Of a stretch of 64,000 nucleotides of DNA, positions 30,381 through 41,522 are shown one piece after another (positions within the stretch are counted from its first letter, which is position 1; each line of letters starts with the position of its first letter). The position numbers and the translations under genes were made by a program. Origin of the DNA: Arabidopsis thaliana (lineage: Eukaryota; Streptophyta; Magnoliopsida; Brassicales; Brassicaceae). The notes below the pieces were generated by a model. It saw only the letters and a list, made by a program, of their open reading frames with translations, had not been told where the DNA came from and made no database searches. The stretch spans positions 6,069,151-6,133,150 of the forward strand of contig NC_003071.7 in assembly GCF_000001735.4 (NCBI RefSeq). The letters are read 5' to 3'.

Positions 30381-33300
30381 TCCTACTATATTATTTGGGA
30401 AGTACATTTTAAATATAACCTTATTTTTTGTAAGTAATTACATAGGTATGCCATTAGAAATAAAATTTAAAGAGTAAATTAATTCATCTCTTTAAAAATT
30501 AAAGTCAAATACTAATTTAATTAATTAAATTTAATTAAAAAACGAAATACATTATTAATTTCCAAAAAAGTAACCAATTAAAATCAACAAATTAGATTTG
30601 ATATCTAAATTATCATATTAATTTTTTATTAATTATTATAGTTCACCTCTCATCTTTATATGATTCTATTTTTGCGAAAAAATAATATCATCGTTATAAA
30701 AAATAATTAGAGTTTTTTCGCATATGCCATAATTTGAATTTTTAAAAACGAATATAAACTGTTCAATACATGAAAAAATATTATAACGGGTCAAAAATAG
30801 ATTTAAAAAAAAATTTTACTGAGTCTGGGTCATAATTTGAATATTTATATTCAATTTTATACATATTATTTTAAAAATTTATAATCTTATATACTACAAT
30901 AATTAATAACATATTAGATTTTTTATGTGTTTGATGTGATTCAATTTTTAATATAAGCTGGAAAATCCTAGAATTGACGGGTTTAAATCGATATTAATAC
31001 AAGATGGTATACTACATGTAAAACTCTAAAATTAACAATCAAAATACAAGTGTATAATTTTAAACACTAAACAATATAAATACTAGATTTTAACCCGCGG
31101 TATACCGCAGGATGATTTATTTATTAAAAGTAATATATATTAAAATTTGCAAATTTTATTTTTATAAAATATTTATATTTTACAGTTTATAATTGTTATT
31201 AAGTAACGCTATACCACGAATCCATGAGACAATTGTTCAAAAACTGAAGTTTTAACCCCTATTAAAACAGCATATTAATAATATTTTAAAATTTTATAAA
31301 TATTGATTCAAATACATCCACCATATAATCCAATTCCAAAATAAATCCCGTTCTGTAATTTTTTTACCCGTCTCGTGAATTTTTTTTTAATGTAGTAATT
31401 TTTAAAATTTAAAAATTATTTATTATATATAAAAGTTTTGCAAATTGTATCATTCTCTAATACATTTATATTTTATATTTTAATTTAATATATAGTAACA
31501 TTATACATACCACATAACATTTTTGGTTTTATATAATTTCTTATAAATTAGGATGATTTGATATGTTTAATATTAGTGGTCTTAAAAAATAATAAATTAA
31601 AGATTTAACCCGTATTGAAACGGTGGATTAATTATATTTTACTTTTTATTAATGTTGATTCAAAAACCCGTCTCTCCAAATCCGTCTTGCCAAAAAGCCT
31701 TTTATTTTATTAATATTAATTTTATTTATGATATGACTCTGAATTATAATTTAAACATTTTAGCTAATAACATATGAGTGCACCATATTTATTTAATAGG
31801 GGAATGTTTCATATGACCCGAATGCACTTTTACCCAAATCCACCAAAAAGTCTTGCAAAAATACTATAGACCCGAATGTACAATATTTTTTTTGTGCTAA
31901 TCTTTATGTTATTAAGATTTAATTGATTTCATATATAAAATATTAAATTGTTTTACGAACTTATTTGTTTATAATTTGGTAACAGATATATATTTGAATA
32001 TTCAGTATATTTTGTTTCAGTTTAGGAAATCTTTGATGACCCGTCTTTAAATCCAATAAGCCCTTTAGGAAATCTTTGATGACCCGTCTTTAAATCCAAT
32101 AAGCTCTATAATTAAGAGAAGAATTAATTTACTCTTTAAATTTTATTTCTAATGGCATACCTATGTAATTACTTACAAAAAATAAGGTTATATTTAAAAT
32201 GTACATCCCAAATAATATAGTAGGAATATCAACAAAACATATACAACTCGCAGTTTACTATACATTTAAAATCAAATAAAATAATATCATATATTTATAA
32301 TCATCTTTACAATAAAAGTTTTTAGTTTAGCTAAAATATAAGCATACATGCGGTATACTGCAAGTTAAAATTATAAATAAACAGATTACCATCACGATGT
32401 CTGTACCTTCTCACATACATACCTATCAAAAACTTAAAACCTTTCAAAATCTCTTGGTATATTCAAATTAGGATTCTTCATTCATAGAATCATTATTGCA
32501 AGAGTTTTGGGATGTCTTATGAAATGAATTTGGCAGAAGAGGATGTAAAATTTTTTGAATAAAAAGTAGTCAGCAAAACATATGTTTTTTTTGGAGTTTT
32601 TAGATAATTAAATCAGAGAAATAGGGTTAGGCATATGAGTAACCCATTCGAGTTTGGGTTTGGGATTAATGGGTATATGATTTACTACCCAATAGAATAA
32701 TTCTAAATATTCGGTTCTGGTTTGGGTTGGATCCAGTTGGGTTTGGGTCAGTTTGGATAAAAAGGTTTAGACCCTAAAAATACCCAAAAAATAGAAACGG
32801 AAAATTTGTATGTAGATAGCGGGTCTCCAAACAAAAAAAACTTTTAAATTTGTTAAGTTTTAATAAATTTAATTATATTTGAATATATTTTACTAAATTT
32901 TGACAAACATAACAAATAATTTTTGAATAGTTTAGTTGTTTTGGATATTTAGGTCCAAAATTAATTGACATATTTAGATTTATAATTATAATCTTAGATA
33001 ATTAGATAATGTTACGATTAAAGATAATTAATATTTTGGATATTAAATTAATGTTTGAGTTTTTGAATATTCTTTTTGGGTAACGGGTAATTTCCGGAAC
33101 AATCGGATATCCACGGGTTTACTCTAACTTTATCCAATAAGGAATTTTCCTAAAATTTTAACCCGCCCTAACCCAATTTTTTGATTCGGGTATTGGGTTG
33201 GTTATCGGATCCGTTTTTTCGTCAGCCCTATTAAAGATAATCTAATATAGGCCCCAATTAGGTCCACAAATATAACCAAAATACTATATAAAGACTAATT

Positions 33301-33576
33301 CTAAGTTAGGCCAAAAATTAGATCCTCTAATACAAAGAAAACATGTATACAAATTTTACACATTTACTTAAAACTACATATGTTGTATTAATTATAAAAA
33401 TAACATTTTTAAACAAAGTCAATCCAATGCAGATTATATGCAAATAGTAAAAACATTAAAAATATTATGGCGTCACTTTTATACTATACTATTTCTTATG
33501 TAATTCAAACAAAATATACAATTTAATTTATACAAAATATTAATGCTTGTGCTGTATAGCACGGGTTATGATCTAG
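30381..33576 (+). mobile_element. Non-autonomous Helitron, copy 2, with nested insertion
   Basis: The 5' end TCCTACTATATTATTTGGGA and the 3' end with stem-like GCTTGTGCTGTATAGCACGGG then TTATGATCTAG|T match copy 1 at 14941-16175. Flanks are A (30380) and T (33577). Homology to copy 1 is interrupted from about 30664 to about 32630, where nearly 2 kb of other sequence, including another Helitron, is inserted. Confidence 0.82.
31083..32225 (-). mobile_element. Helitron nested in Helitron copy 2, opposite strand
   Basis: On the minus strand it starts TTCCTACTATATTATTTGGG at about 32225 and ends at 31083 with stem CTGCGGTATACCGCGGG-like (CCTGCGGTATACCGCGGG) followed by TTAAAATCTAG|T. The first 110 bases are homologous to the 5' ends of copies 1 and 2, the rest is not, so it shares the 5' terminus but has a different 3' terminus. 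A 43-base tandem duplication lies at 32021-32106. The 5' flank does not show the expected A exactly, leaving the start uncertain by one base. Confidence 0.65.
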
Positions 33577-34132
33577 TACTCTTTTATTAGTGAAGATCTC
33601 AAATATAATAACATTAGCATTTATATTATATTGATCAACACTAGATTAGCATATATAGATCTCACAAAAAGGATAAAAAGAAATCTTATTCACTTAGTTT
33701 TGAAATATTCTCTATTAATTAGGATGTTTCCGTTGGTTTTAAAAATTTATTTACATAAAAACTACATTCGGACTCTGATTCGTTACGACATCCACTTGTC
33801 GTTTAGATGGAGTGACAATTTTAAATGTTAATATAATAACAAAATTAGGGTTGCAGTAAATAAGATGGTAATTTCAACAATAACTTCAACATAATATTGA
33901 CAGTTTTTATGATGGAGCGTAATAAACCGTAATGTTAATTTAAACTAACGATTTCAATTTTGTTTTTAACCAACTCATCGTACAATAGGAACTTTTATTT
34001 ACTAATTATGATATGTCTCTTTTTATTAGTTTAGTTCTAGTTTTCTTCTTATACTTTCATAAAATTAAATTTTGAAAACAGAAAGAAATGTAAAATTTTC
34101 ACGTTCCAAGCGATCAAACTTCTATCAATTAC
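33577..34132. other. Intergenic sequence left of the LEA-2 exon
   Basis: No coding continuation of the LEA-2 gene is found here although its next exon should lie in this direction. Nothing else recognised. Confidence 0.45.
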
Positions 34133-34558
34133 CTTCAAAGTGGCAATAGGTGAGAAAGATTTGGAAACGCCCCATAAAATGAGACAGAAGATAGTGAAGG
34201 CCAACACCAACGTAAACAACAAGCACGAGTAAAACCTCGTTATCGTTCTCCTCGTCTCATCCGGACCGTCCATTTCATCGTAATCTTCATCTTCATGAGT
34301 TCGACGGTCAAGATCATGCACTTGGACACTTCTGTACTCGTTTCTCAATGGTCCTGACGATCGTGGATACGAAGATGACTCGGCCACCGAGTGATGATGG
34401 AAGTGGCAAACCTGACCCTGATCGTTAAGGGGTGACCCGAATGGGTTAAAACCTGAACCGGCCGATATATTGTCTACGTCTGTGTTCGGTGGGCTATGCA
34501 CGACGTAATTTGGCTTCCTCGTCTTTTGCGGCGATGATCTAGCCGGCCACGTCATCAT
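34133..34558 (-). pseudogene. LEA-2 / NDR1-HIN1-like protein, first exon only
   Basis: Exon 1 runs from ATG 34558 to 34133 (142 codons, phase 0) and stops at a good donor (AAG|GTAATT). The product begins MMTWPARSSPQKTRKPNYVV, has a Ser/His/Pro-rich cytosolic part, an acidic segment (HEDEDYDEMDGPDE), and a single membrane helix (FYSCLLFTLVLAFTIFCLIL) followed by WGVSKSFSPIATLK. This is the N-terminal half of membrane-anchored LEA-2 (hydroxyproline-rich glycoprotein family) proteins of about 250-300 aa. The LEA-2 beta domain that should follow is absent to the left, where the Helitron end at 33576 lies, so the gene is truncated. The exon itself is undamaged, so the loss may be recent. Confidence 0.75.
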
Positions 34559-35595
34559 CTCTTTTTTTTTTCACAAACACTATTTATATTAAAATATCGG
34601 GAAGAGATTCTCCGCTAGAGAGAGCTATTCAAGAACCGATGTGCTTACATGGGAGAAAAGGCTATTTCGAGCCCGAGCTTTTTTTAGCTAAATAATCTGT
34701 TCGAGTATTAAAATTACGAGGAAGAAATCTAATACGGAAAGAAGGAAAAAAACAAACTAAAGAACGGTAAGAAGTCAATTCCGCTGCGAATATGGGTCAA
34801 TCGTCTTGGTTGTCTAGGATAGAAATCAGGTCTGAGCAATCTAAAGCAAAAGTACTAGAAGTGTCGCATCATCTCTTTCTCAATAGATTAAGCTTTTGAT
34901 TTTGATTTGGAAATTTTATTATATTTTGGTTATGACCTCTATTTTAGAAGTTGGGAAAATGAAATGGGAAATCAGTGCAAGAAACGAAATAAATTACTAA
35001 TGAGAGTAACGGATGATGTTGACCAAGAAAAAAGAAAATCGTAATCTAGAAAACTGCAATCAAACATAAATTGAATAAGAAATGGCCATTCGAACTGTGT
35101 TTCTAGTTTCTACTACAAGTAACTATATATATTCTCAGCACTAACTTAAAAAGCTATGTGATGGCGAAATATGACATATTCGCTGGTGTTATTTTTTTAT
35201 CTATCATTATAAAATACGCGATAAATAATATATCATTTTTATGAGATATCTCAAATGCAAATTATATCATACAGAATTACATACCTTAAGTTTTGTGATA
35301 CTAGGTCAAATGTGGGAGGTGACAAAATGTTCGATTGAAACGGTCTATTTTTTTATAAATTGTTTGAAGGAAACGTTATTTTTTTGTTTGTTTGTCTTAT
35401 AGAGAAAATGCAAAGTCAAATAAGCATTCCAATTTGAAGAAAATACTTTCTAAGTAATCTACATGCTTCAGCTAATTTAGTGTATGGAAACTAAGTAAGT
35501 TATTATATCTTTAATTCCCATATATATTCGTAAACAAAGACAGAATAGAGTAAACTAATAAATTACCACAATATCAATAAATGGGAACAAAAGAT
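34559..35595. other. Intergenic region between LEA-2 exon and ECA1-like gene
   Basis: Contains the upstream region of the LEA-2 exon (CTATTTATATT near 34584) and otherwise A/T-rich sequence with no gene or repeat noticed. Confidence 0.45.
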
Positions 35596-35680
35596 ATATA
35601 AGGCACTTGGAACATATATAGGAGAATTTCCTTTATTCATATATAAGGCACTTGGTACATATATAGGAGAATTTCTTTAG
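35596..35680. repeat. 45-bp tandem duplication downstream of the ECA1-like gene
   Basis: ATATAAGGCACTTGG(A/T)ACAT starts at 35596 and 35641, both followed by ATATAGGAGAATTTC. Confidence 0.85.
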
Positions 35681-35718
35681 ATTACTAAACTAACTCGACT
35701 ATATTATAAAGCATTAAG

Positions 35719-36081
35719 TTACTTTGAGGGGGAATTGGGTACGATGTGCGCACAGTTGTCCTTAAGCAGAGGTGGAAAGAACGGGTTAAGCGGGAACATA
35801 TGAGGCCAACAGTTAGCATCTACGGTCGAGAATGCTTTGCAACATGCAACTCCAACATCTCCAAACCGACCAGAAAAAACTGACTTCAAAAGTTCGAATA
35901 CGCATCCTTGAGTATTGAAAAGTGATGACCAACATTTTTCCACATCAATAGGAAAATCCGGTGGAAATTGTGAGCGGGGCGGTGGTTGTTCATCATGAGC
36001 TATTCCGGGAGTGATTAAAATTGCAGCACATAAGGCTACAACTAAGAATAAAGAGAAAATAGCTCTTGAATTGTTTCCCAT
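35719..36081 (-). CDS. ECA1/prolamin-like (DUF1278) secreted protein
   Basis: A single-exon gene of 120 codons, the usual size for the family. Residues 1-28 are a signal peptide (FSLFLVVALCAAILI core). The mature part has the six-cysteine prolamin-like pattern: KCW-x8-C (..NTQGC), CC (GVACCKAF), C (DANCWPHMF) and C (LLKDNC). In Arabidopsis such proteins (ECA1 gametogenesis related family, including egg-cell EC1 relatives) are secreted and mostly expressed in female gametophyte or ovule tissues. A TATA box lies upstream and no lesion is present, so it is likely functional. Confidence 0.85.
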   Translation of the reverse strand: MGNNSRAIFSLFLVVALCAAILITPGIAHDEQPPPRSQFPPDFPIDVEKCWSSLFNTQGCVFELLKSVFSGRFGDVGVACCKAFSTVDANCWPHMFPLNPFFPPLLKDNCAHIVPNSPSK

Positions 36082-36142
36082 CTCTCTTTGACTTGTATTT
36101 GCTTTGATATTTGGATGGTTTGGGTAGGGAAAGAAGTTTAGA

Positions 36143-36149
36143 ATTTATA
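36143..36149 (-). promoter_or_regulatory. TATA box of the ECA1-like gene
   Basis: Minus strand TATAAAT, 62 bases upstream of the ATG. Confidence 0.55.
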
Positions 36150-36419
36150 GGATTGAATAAAATAGAAAACAAAACAGTATTAAATTATGTAATTAATTAG
36201 AATACTTAAGTGTTTATAAGTTATAACATATAAATTTATTTCTTTAGCATTTTTTTGTCTACAAAAAAAAAGTTATAACATATAGGTAACGGAAGAATTT
36301 TAAAGCTTTCTTAAATAACTTATGTCCCGTTAATTATCTGGTTTGACTAACGGTCGTCTCATTCTGAAAACATATAATGAAAACCCGAAGAAGGAAAATC
36401 ATAGTAAAGGTTTTTATTT

Positions 36420-37560
36420 TCTTCGCTTGATTGTGACAAATACCGCTTGAGTTCAATGAAAGCATCTTCACATTCGTTAGTTCATTCGAATGTTTTATTT
36501 GCCGACCTTAACAGTTGGTAGAACGGCAAACTTTTGTCCGTGGAACGCGCGATGAATCTGTTTAACCCAGCTATTCGCCCTGTCAATCTCTGGACTTCTT
36601 TCTTGTTGCGCGGCGATTGGAGATCAAGGATGGCTCGTATTTGTTTTGGGTTTGCTTCGATGCCGCGCTTTGTAACAATATATCCTAGGAATTCGCCGGA
36701 CGTTACACCAAACAAACATTTAGCTGGATTCAACTTCATGTTATATTTGTTCAACGTTTCGAAGCAGGCTTTTAGGTGGTCGATGTGATCTGCGGACCTT
36801 GTCGATTTGACCAGCATATCATCAATGTAAACCTCCATTGTCTTTCCTAGCTGAGGGGCGAACATCTGGTTTACCAATCGTTGATAACGAGCCCCAACGT
36901 TCTTTAGTCCGAACGGCATAACCTTGTAGCAGTACGTTCCTCTGTCTATGATGAAGGAGGTTTTTTCCTGGTCGTCTTTATGCATCGGTATTTGGTTATA
37001 TCCAGAGAAAGCATCCATGAATGACAATAACTCGTTGCCGGTCGTGGCTTCAACCATCCGATCAATATGGGGGAGTGGAAAGCTATCTTTAGGACATGCT
37101 TTGTTGAGGTCCGTGAAATCGATGCAAACCCTCCATTTGTCGTTCTTCTTTTTTACGACAACGGGGTTTGCTAACCATTCGGGATACTTGACTTCGACAA
37201 TGGAGCCAGCGTCGAGGAGTTTATCAACCTCGTCGTTAACAGCTTTTGAGCGCTCCGGGCCGAGCTTCCGTCGTTTTTGTTTAACTAGTTTGAAGGTTGG
37301 GTCAACATTCAATTCGTGACATGCGACCTCAGGATCTATGCCGACCATGTCATCTATTGACCCGGCGAACGTTGCGACATTTTTCTTAAGAAATTTTACG
37401 AGCTCGACCCTTATATCCTCGGCGAGGTCAGCGCCGATCCCTACGCATCGCTCTGAGTTTAAGTCATCGATGTTAACTTGCATTACCAGCTCTCTGGCAG
37501 GAGAATTTTCTTTTTCTGCCCTTCTCTTAGGTTTGGGCTCATCGTGCTGATTTCTGAAGC
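36420..37560 (-). pseudogene. Reverse transcriptase region of the truncated Tat-like element
   Basis: The frame from about 37560 encodes the pre-RT segment (PTFKLVKQKRRKLGPERS), RT blocks NDKWRVCIDFTDLNKACPKD, FMDAFSGYNQIPM, VMPFGLKNVGA and the catalytic VYIDDMLVKS, then FLGYIVTKRGIEANP and the connection region. A TGA replaces the usual Trp of the RNase H start (FE*TNECEDAFIELK), after which coding similarity ends near 36420. It is out of frame with gag-protease. Confidence 0.85.
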
Positions 37561-37614
37561 TCGCTTTTTAGTAGTCGGTTCGGCTGTTCCCTTGAGCTCG
37601 GCGTCCTTTAATTG

Positions 37615-39858
37615 CTATAAATCCAGCTCCTTTCGAAGTTTACATTCAATTAAGAAACACGTACGAGCTAAGTTTTGGTTTCCCCTGATTGTTTCGATGC
37701 CGATGCTTGTTGGGATTTTAATGCACTGATGATATGACGAGGGAATCGCCTGCATGTCGTGGATCCATGGCGTGCCTAGGATTATATTGTAGATTGTTGG
37801 CTTATCCACGACTACAAACTTATGCCATGTCGCCGCTCCTCCCAGATAGATCGGCAATTTAATTGTTCCGTTTGTCATCATTGTGTTCCCGTCGAAACCT
37901 GTTAAGGGGCGGACCGATGGCTTAATGTGGCGGTCATGGACTTTCATTTTTTGCAAGACGTCCTTGAATACGACGTTTACAGAACTTCCAGTATCGATTA
38001 AGATTCGAGTGACTTCACTTTCTCCGATGTGGAGCTCGATTACCAACGGATCATTGTGTGGCAGATCTACGCCGAAAAGATCTTCTGAGGTGAAGGTTAG
38101 GGGGGTCATCTCCTTTGTTGCAGGTGACGACCATAAAGTGGCAGCCCCTGACTTAATGTATTCCTTGATTGATCGGAAAGAGTCGCGGCAAGCGGTTAAA
38201 CCTCCCATAATCATGTTAACCCTTCGGCGGGGAACTGGTGCGTCGTTATGTTGTTGGTCGTTTTCTCGATTTTTTTTGGGGGGTTCCATGTCAGGATGTC
38301 GTTCTTCTTCATTAGCTGGTGGTGCTTCTTGCTGACGGCCAGTATGTGGACCTAAACGGTGGAACACGTTATTGCCATCTCGGCCTCCACGTGCCGCGTA
38401 GGTATTGTTATGGCTTTTGTATTGTCTATGCTGAACCTCGATGTCGCCCTTCTTGTACTTGTTCAGTAGGATACTTTGTAAGTGCCGACATGCGGCGGTG
38501 GAATGGCCAGATCGTTTGTGGAAATCGCAATATTGATCCAATCTATTCTCTTCATCTGTTCGCCGAGCCTTATCGAAATTGGCTGGCTGAGCAACTGGGT
38601 CTGCCTCGCTTACGAGATACGATGCAGCCTTCCTTTCGGTCTCCTGCCGGTACTCGTGGTTGTAGTGTTGGCGGGGTTCGCAGTAGTCATCTTGAACTTT
38701 TTCCTTCGACTGTTTGTTAGAAGTATGTTTCTTGCTGAAGGCCAGCTTTTCTTCTTCCATTTCCATATAGCGCGTCGCCTTGTGGAGGGCGTCCTCTAGA
38801 TACACCGGTCGGTTTAACAACAAATCATCGCGAAAGGGTGACTCATGCTACACGGCGTTGCGTAGTGCCGAGATGGCCGCCTCATCCGGGACGGCGATGT
38901 GAGAAACGACTGCCTTGAACCTGTCAATGAAGGTGCGAAGCGGTTCCTTTGGGCCTTGGGCCATAGTCCAAAGGTCTGCGTGTGTCGTGCCGCGCTCGAT
39001 GTACATGGAGTAATGCTTCAGGAAGGCGATTGAAAGTTCCAGAAAACTTCCTATTGAATTAGCAGGTAGGTCGAAAAACCAATTCAAGGCCGCCCTTGTG
39101 AGATGTTCGGAGAATAACTGACACTTGCCGACCTCAGCTTCGCTCGGATGGAAATGGTCTCTTTGTGTGGCGACGCTGAAAGACGATAAAAATTGTTGTG
39201 GGTCCGTGTTACCTTCATAACTTTTTAACTTGATCTTGTTATCATGCCGAACTGAGACATTACTAATATGCACGGCAAAAGGCGTCTTCTGGTTTTTTTC
39301 CAGGATCTGCTCTAATTCGGGAGTGGAGCTGGTTGCCTGATGAACTTTCTGGGACATCGCCTGAATTGTACTTCTCAGCTCCTAAATTTCCTCGTTTTGA
39401 GATCGTTCTTGATATCCACGTCCAACGGCATTTAGACCGCTCGGCCTTGTGTTATTTGCTCGGCGCATGGCGCTTGCGAATCCTTCCGAATGTTGAGCTG
39501 TTGGTTGACCTCGGAGGTCCGTGTAAGCGTTAGTGAGAACGTCGAACAGTTCGACATTCTTTCGATCCTGAGCTTGAATTTGCGCCAGAATGTTACGCAT
39601 CAATGCTCCTGGATCATCTGGCCTTGCTGGTGGAGTCAGAGCTGGGCGTCCTTCCATCCCTTGTACTCCTGGCTCCAATCCCACGGTCGGCGTTGGTGTG
39701 TTGAGTGTGGGTTCGTTCTCCACGGGATTGACCTCGATCGGGTTCGTCGCGTCTTTGCCCTGCTCACCTCCTGTTGGAGCGACGGCGGCATGCTGGATCC
39801 TGTCTGGGGTGTCTTCCACAAACTCCCCACGGTCACTTTCATTTTCACTTCGCGGCAT
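37615..39858 (-). pseudogene. Gag-protease of the truncated Tat-like element (two in-frame stops)
   Basis: One frame runs from ATG 39858 to the stop at 37615 and is interrupted by TAG at 39382-39384 and TAG at 38848-38850. Gag has the capsid block (LKSYEGNTDPQQFLSSF, ALNWFFDLP, FLKHYS) and a CCHC-like knuckle (CDFHKRSGHSTAAC). The aspartic protease shows [12 protein letters not shown] and ends IILGTPWIHDM. Length and order match Tat-lineage elements. Confidence 0.85.
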
Positions 39859-39913
39859 CCTTCCTTCTCGCAGATCTTCCTTGGCCTTCTCTTCTTCTTT
39901 TCTTGTGGTAGAC

Positions 39914-39931
39914 CCCTACCTGGCGCGCCAA
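39914..39931 (-). other. Primer binding site of the truncated Tat-like element
   Basis: Minus strand TTGGCGCGCCAGGTAGGG follows the LTR by one base. The TGGCGC start matches the TGG rule for tRNA-primed priming; the tRNA is not certain. Confidence 0.6.
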
Positions 39932-39932
39932 T

Positions 39933-40395
39933 TGTTGGTGTATAAACCGAACCTCTAAACCAAAGAAGGAAATGACGAGCCTGAAGGAAGATCTTTATTA
40001 ATATCACTGAAGTTCGGCCGTTTACAGAGTATTTCTACAACCGAGATTAGATTTCTGATCTCTTAACATAAATACAAACTTCACAAGTCAAAATTAGACT
40101 TATGTTTCTGAATCAGAATGAGAAGTTTCTATTGCTTTTCTCTGCAGATTTCAGGTGTCCTTTCCTGACATTCCTTTGTCAGTATTTATAATACTGCAAG
40201 GACAATCTATAGTACAATTTTCTTCTCGATTTGGGACTCTCTCCTGACCAGCAGCTCCCTGAAGGTGGGCTTCGTCTGGTGTTGGGCTCTTTCGTCTTTA
40301 AACGGGCCGATCTTCTCTTCTTTCCTCCCTCGTTGCCAATTACGATATGTTGGGCTTTAACCATGTTGTTGGGGCGAAGCCCATATCCAACAACA
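39933..40395 (-). repeat. 5' LTR of the truncated Tat-like element
   Basis: 463 bases, on the minus strand from TGTTGTTGGATATGGG to TATACACCAACA. No second copy is in the window. Confidence 0.75.
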
Positions 40396-40534
40396 CTGGA
40401 GGACTAGTCAAGTGGTCAAAAATGCGGATTACACTTTGGTTATAAGAGAAAAATAATATTAGTAATAATATTTTTTTCCTTTAAGATTCAGTCAACGATA
40501 AACAGAAGTAAGATATTCTGAACAGTGAACACCG

Positions 40535-40790
40535 AAATTTTGAGGAGTCTTTTGTGGGTACGGAGACGAAAAAAAAAAGAGTTCGTTGTAGTGCGGTTCT
40601 TCAATTACTTTGACACATATTTAGCCTTTTGCAAGAAAGGTGATGATCATTATACTGACATTCCTCTACATTACGGTGTTACCAAGGATTTTCAAGGTAT
40701 ATTTTCCGAGGTTACCTTCTAGACATTGTAACTATCGATGCTAAAATAAGATTCCTTGATTTATCATCCGACTTACAGATTTTTTTTTTT
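40535..40790 (+). pseudogene. F-box DUF295-type pseudogene C fragment
   Basis: The plus strand reads LLWVRRRKKKEFVVVRFFNY, AFCKKGDDHYTDIPLHYGV and, after a frame change near 40720, IVTIDAKIRFLDLSSDL, the same landmark series as pseudogenes A and B. The F-box end should lie to the left, where the truncated Tat-like element sits. It is about 10 kb from the other DUF295 remnants and on the opposite strand. Confidence 0.6.
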
Positions 40791-40799
40791 GAAAGTTTC

Positions 40800-41520
40800 A
40801 GCATCTACAAGAAGAATTCTAATTAAAATCGGCACAACTACGCGGTTGCTGATAGGTGCATTCCTTCGGTGATTAAACTATATTTGTTGACTTGGGTATC
40901 ATTATGCATGCTAATCATAACATTAATGCTATCAAACCAAACTCCATATACTTCACTAGTATATATATCAGGGATCATTGCCGAAATAACATAGATATTA
41001 TATTTGTTATAGAAGATTGGTCATGGTGAGTTCAATGGGAAGAGGAAGAGAGATCAGTTTTAATTAATGTTGTTGATGCAACATATATGAAGTTTGTTTG
41101 GATGTTTTGGTGACTATTTTGATCTAATGATTATTTGCCTCCTCTCATGGAATCAGGCCTGGCCTGTCCATAAAGCAAGTGAAGCACTTCCTTTAGGCCA
41201 CAAATATAAAATTAATAATCGGAAGGCCATAATTTTAAAATTACTTGTGTGATCCGCTGGTTAAGTACATCAATGTTTTGATAGAAAAAAGTCTTCAATA
41301 AATCAATATATTTGCTGCAATAATTTAGAAAGTTAGTTTTTATAAGAAGTAGAATATTTTATACTTTCTTAAAAATAATCAACAATTTTTCAATACTTTT
41401 CTAATATTTGAATACAATTTTTTTAACCCAAATATTTGTATTAAAGGTCACATGTTTTAAAAATGCTTTAAGCCACCTAAATCATAGGACACCATTGCAT
41501 GGAATGCATAAATCACTATG
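40800..41520. other. TE-like debris, unassigned
   Basis: TCAGGCCTGGCCTGTCCATA near 41155 and ATGCTTTAAGCCACCTAAAT near 41464 look like pieces of an old non-autonomous element, but no pairable ends were found. Confidence 0.3.
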
Positions 41521-41522
41521 AA

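Larger units (their letters stand above)
36420..40395 (-). mobile_element. Truncated Tat-like Ty3 LTR retrotransposon
   Basis: Read on the minus strand: 5' LTR 40395-39933, primer site, gag-protease, RT and the beginning of RNase H, ending abruptly near 36420. The remainder (RNase H, integrase, 3' LTR) is missing, so the element was cut by a deletion or was inserted as a partial copy. Its LTR is unrelated to that of the Tat-like element at 44057. DUF295 pseudogene C lies just outside the 5' LTR. Confidence 0.85.

Noticed and set aside
38319..39958. Several plus-strand open frames over the truncated Tat-like element
   Set aside because: They are on the opposite strand of a clear gag-protease frame and have no motif; low stop density comes from the codon use of gag.
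41153..41500. Complete hAT or LINE insertion
   Set aside because: Suggestive phrases only; no inverted ends, target duplication or coding part could be paired.
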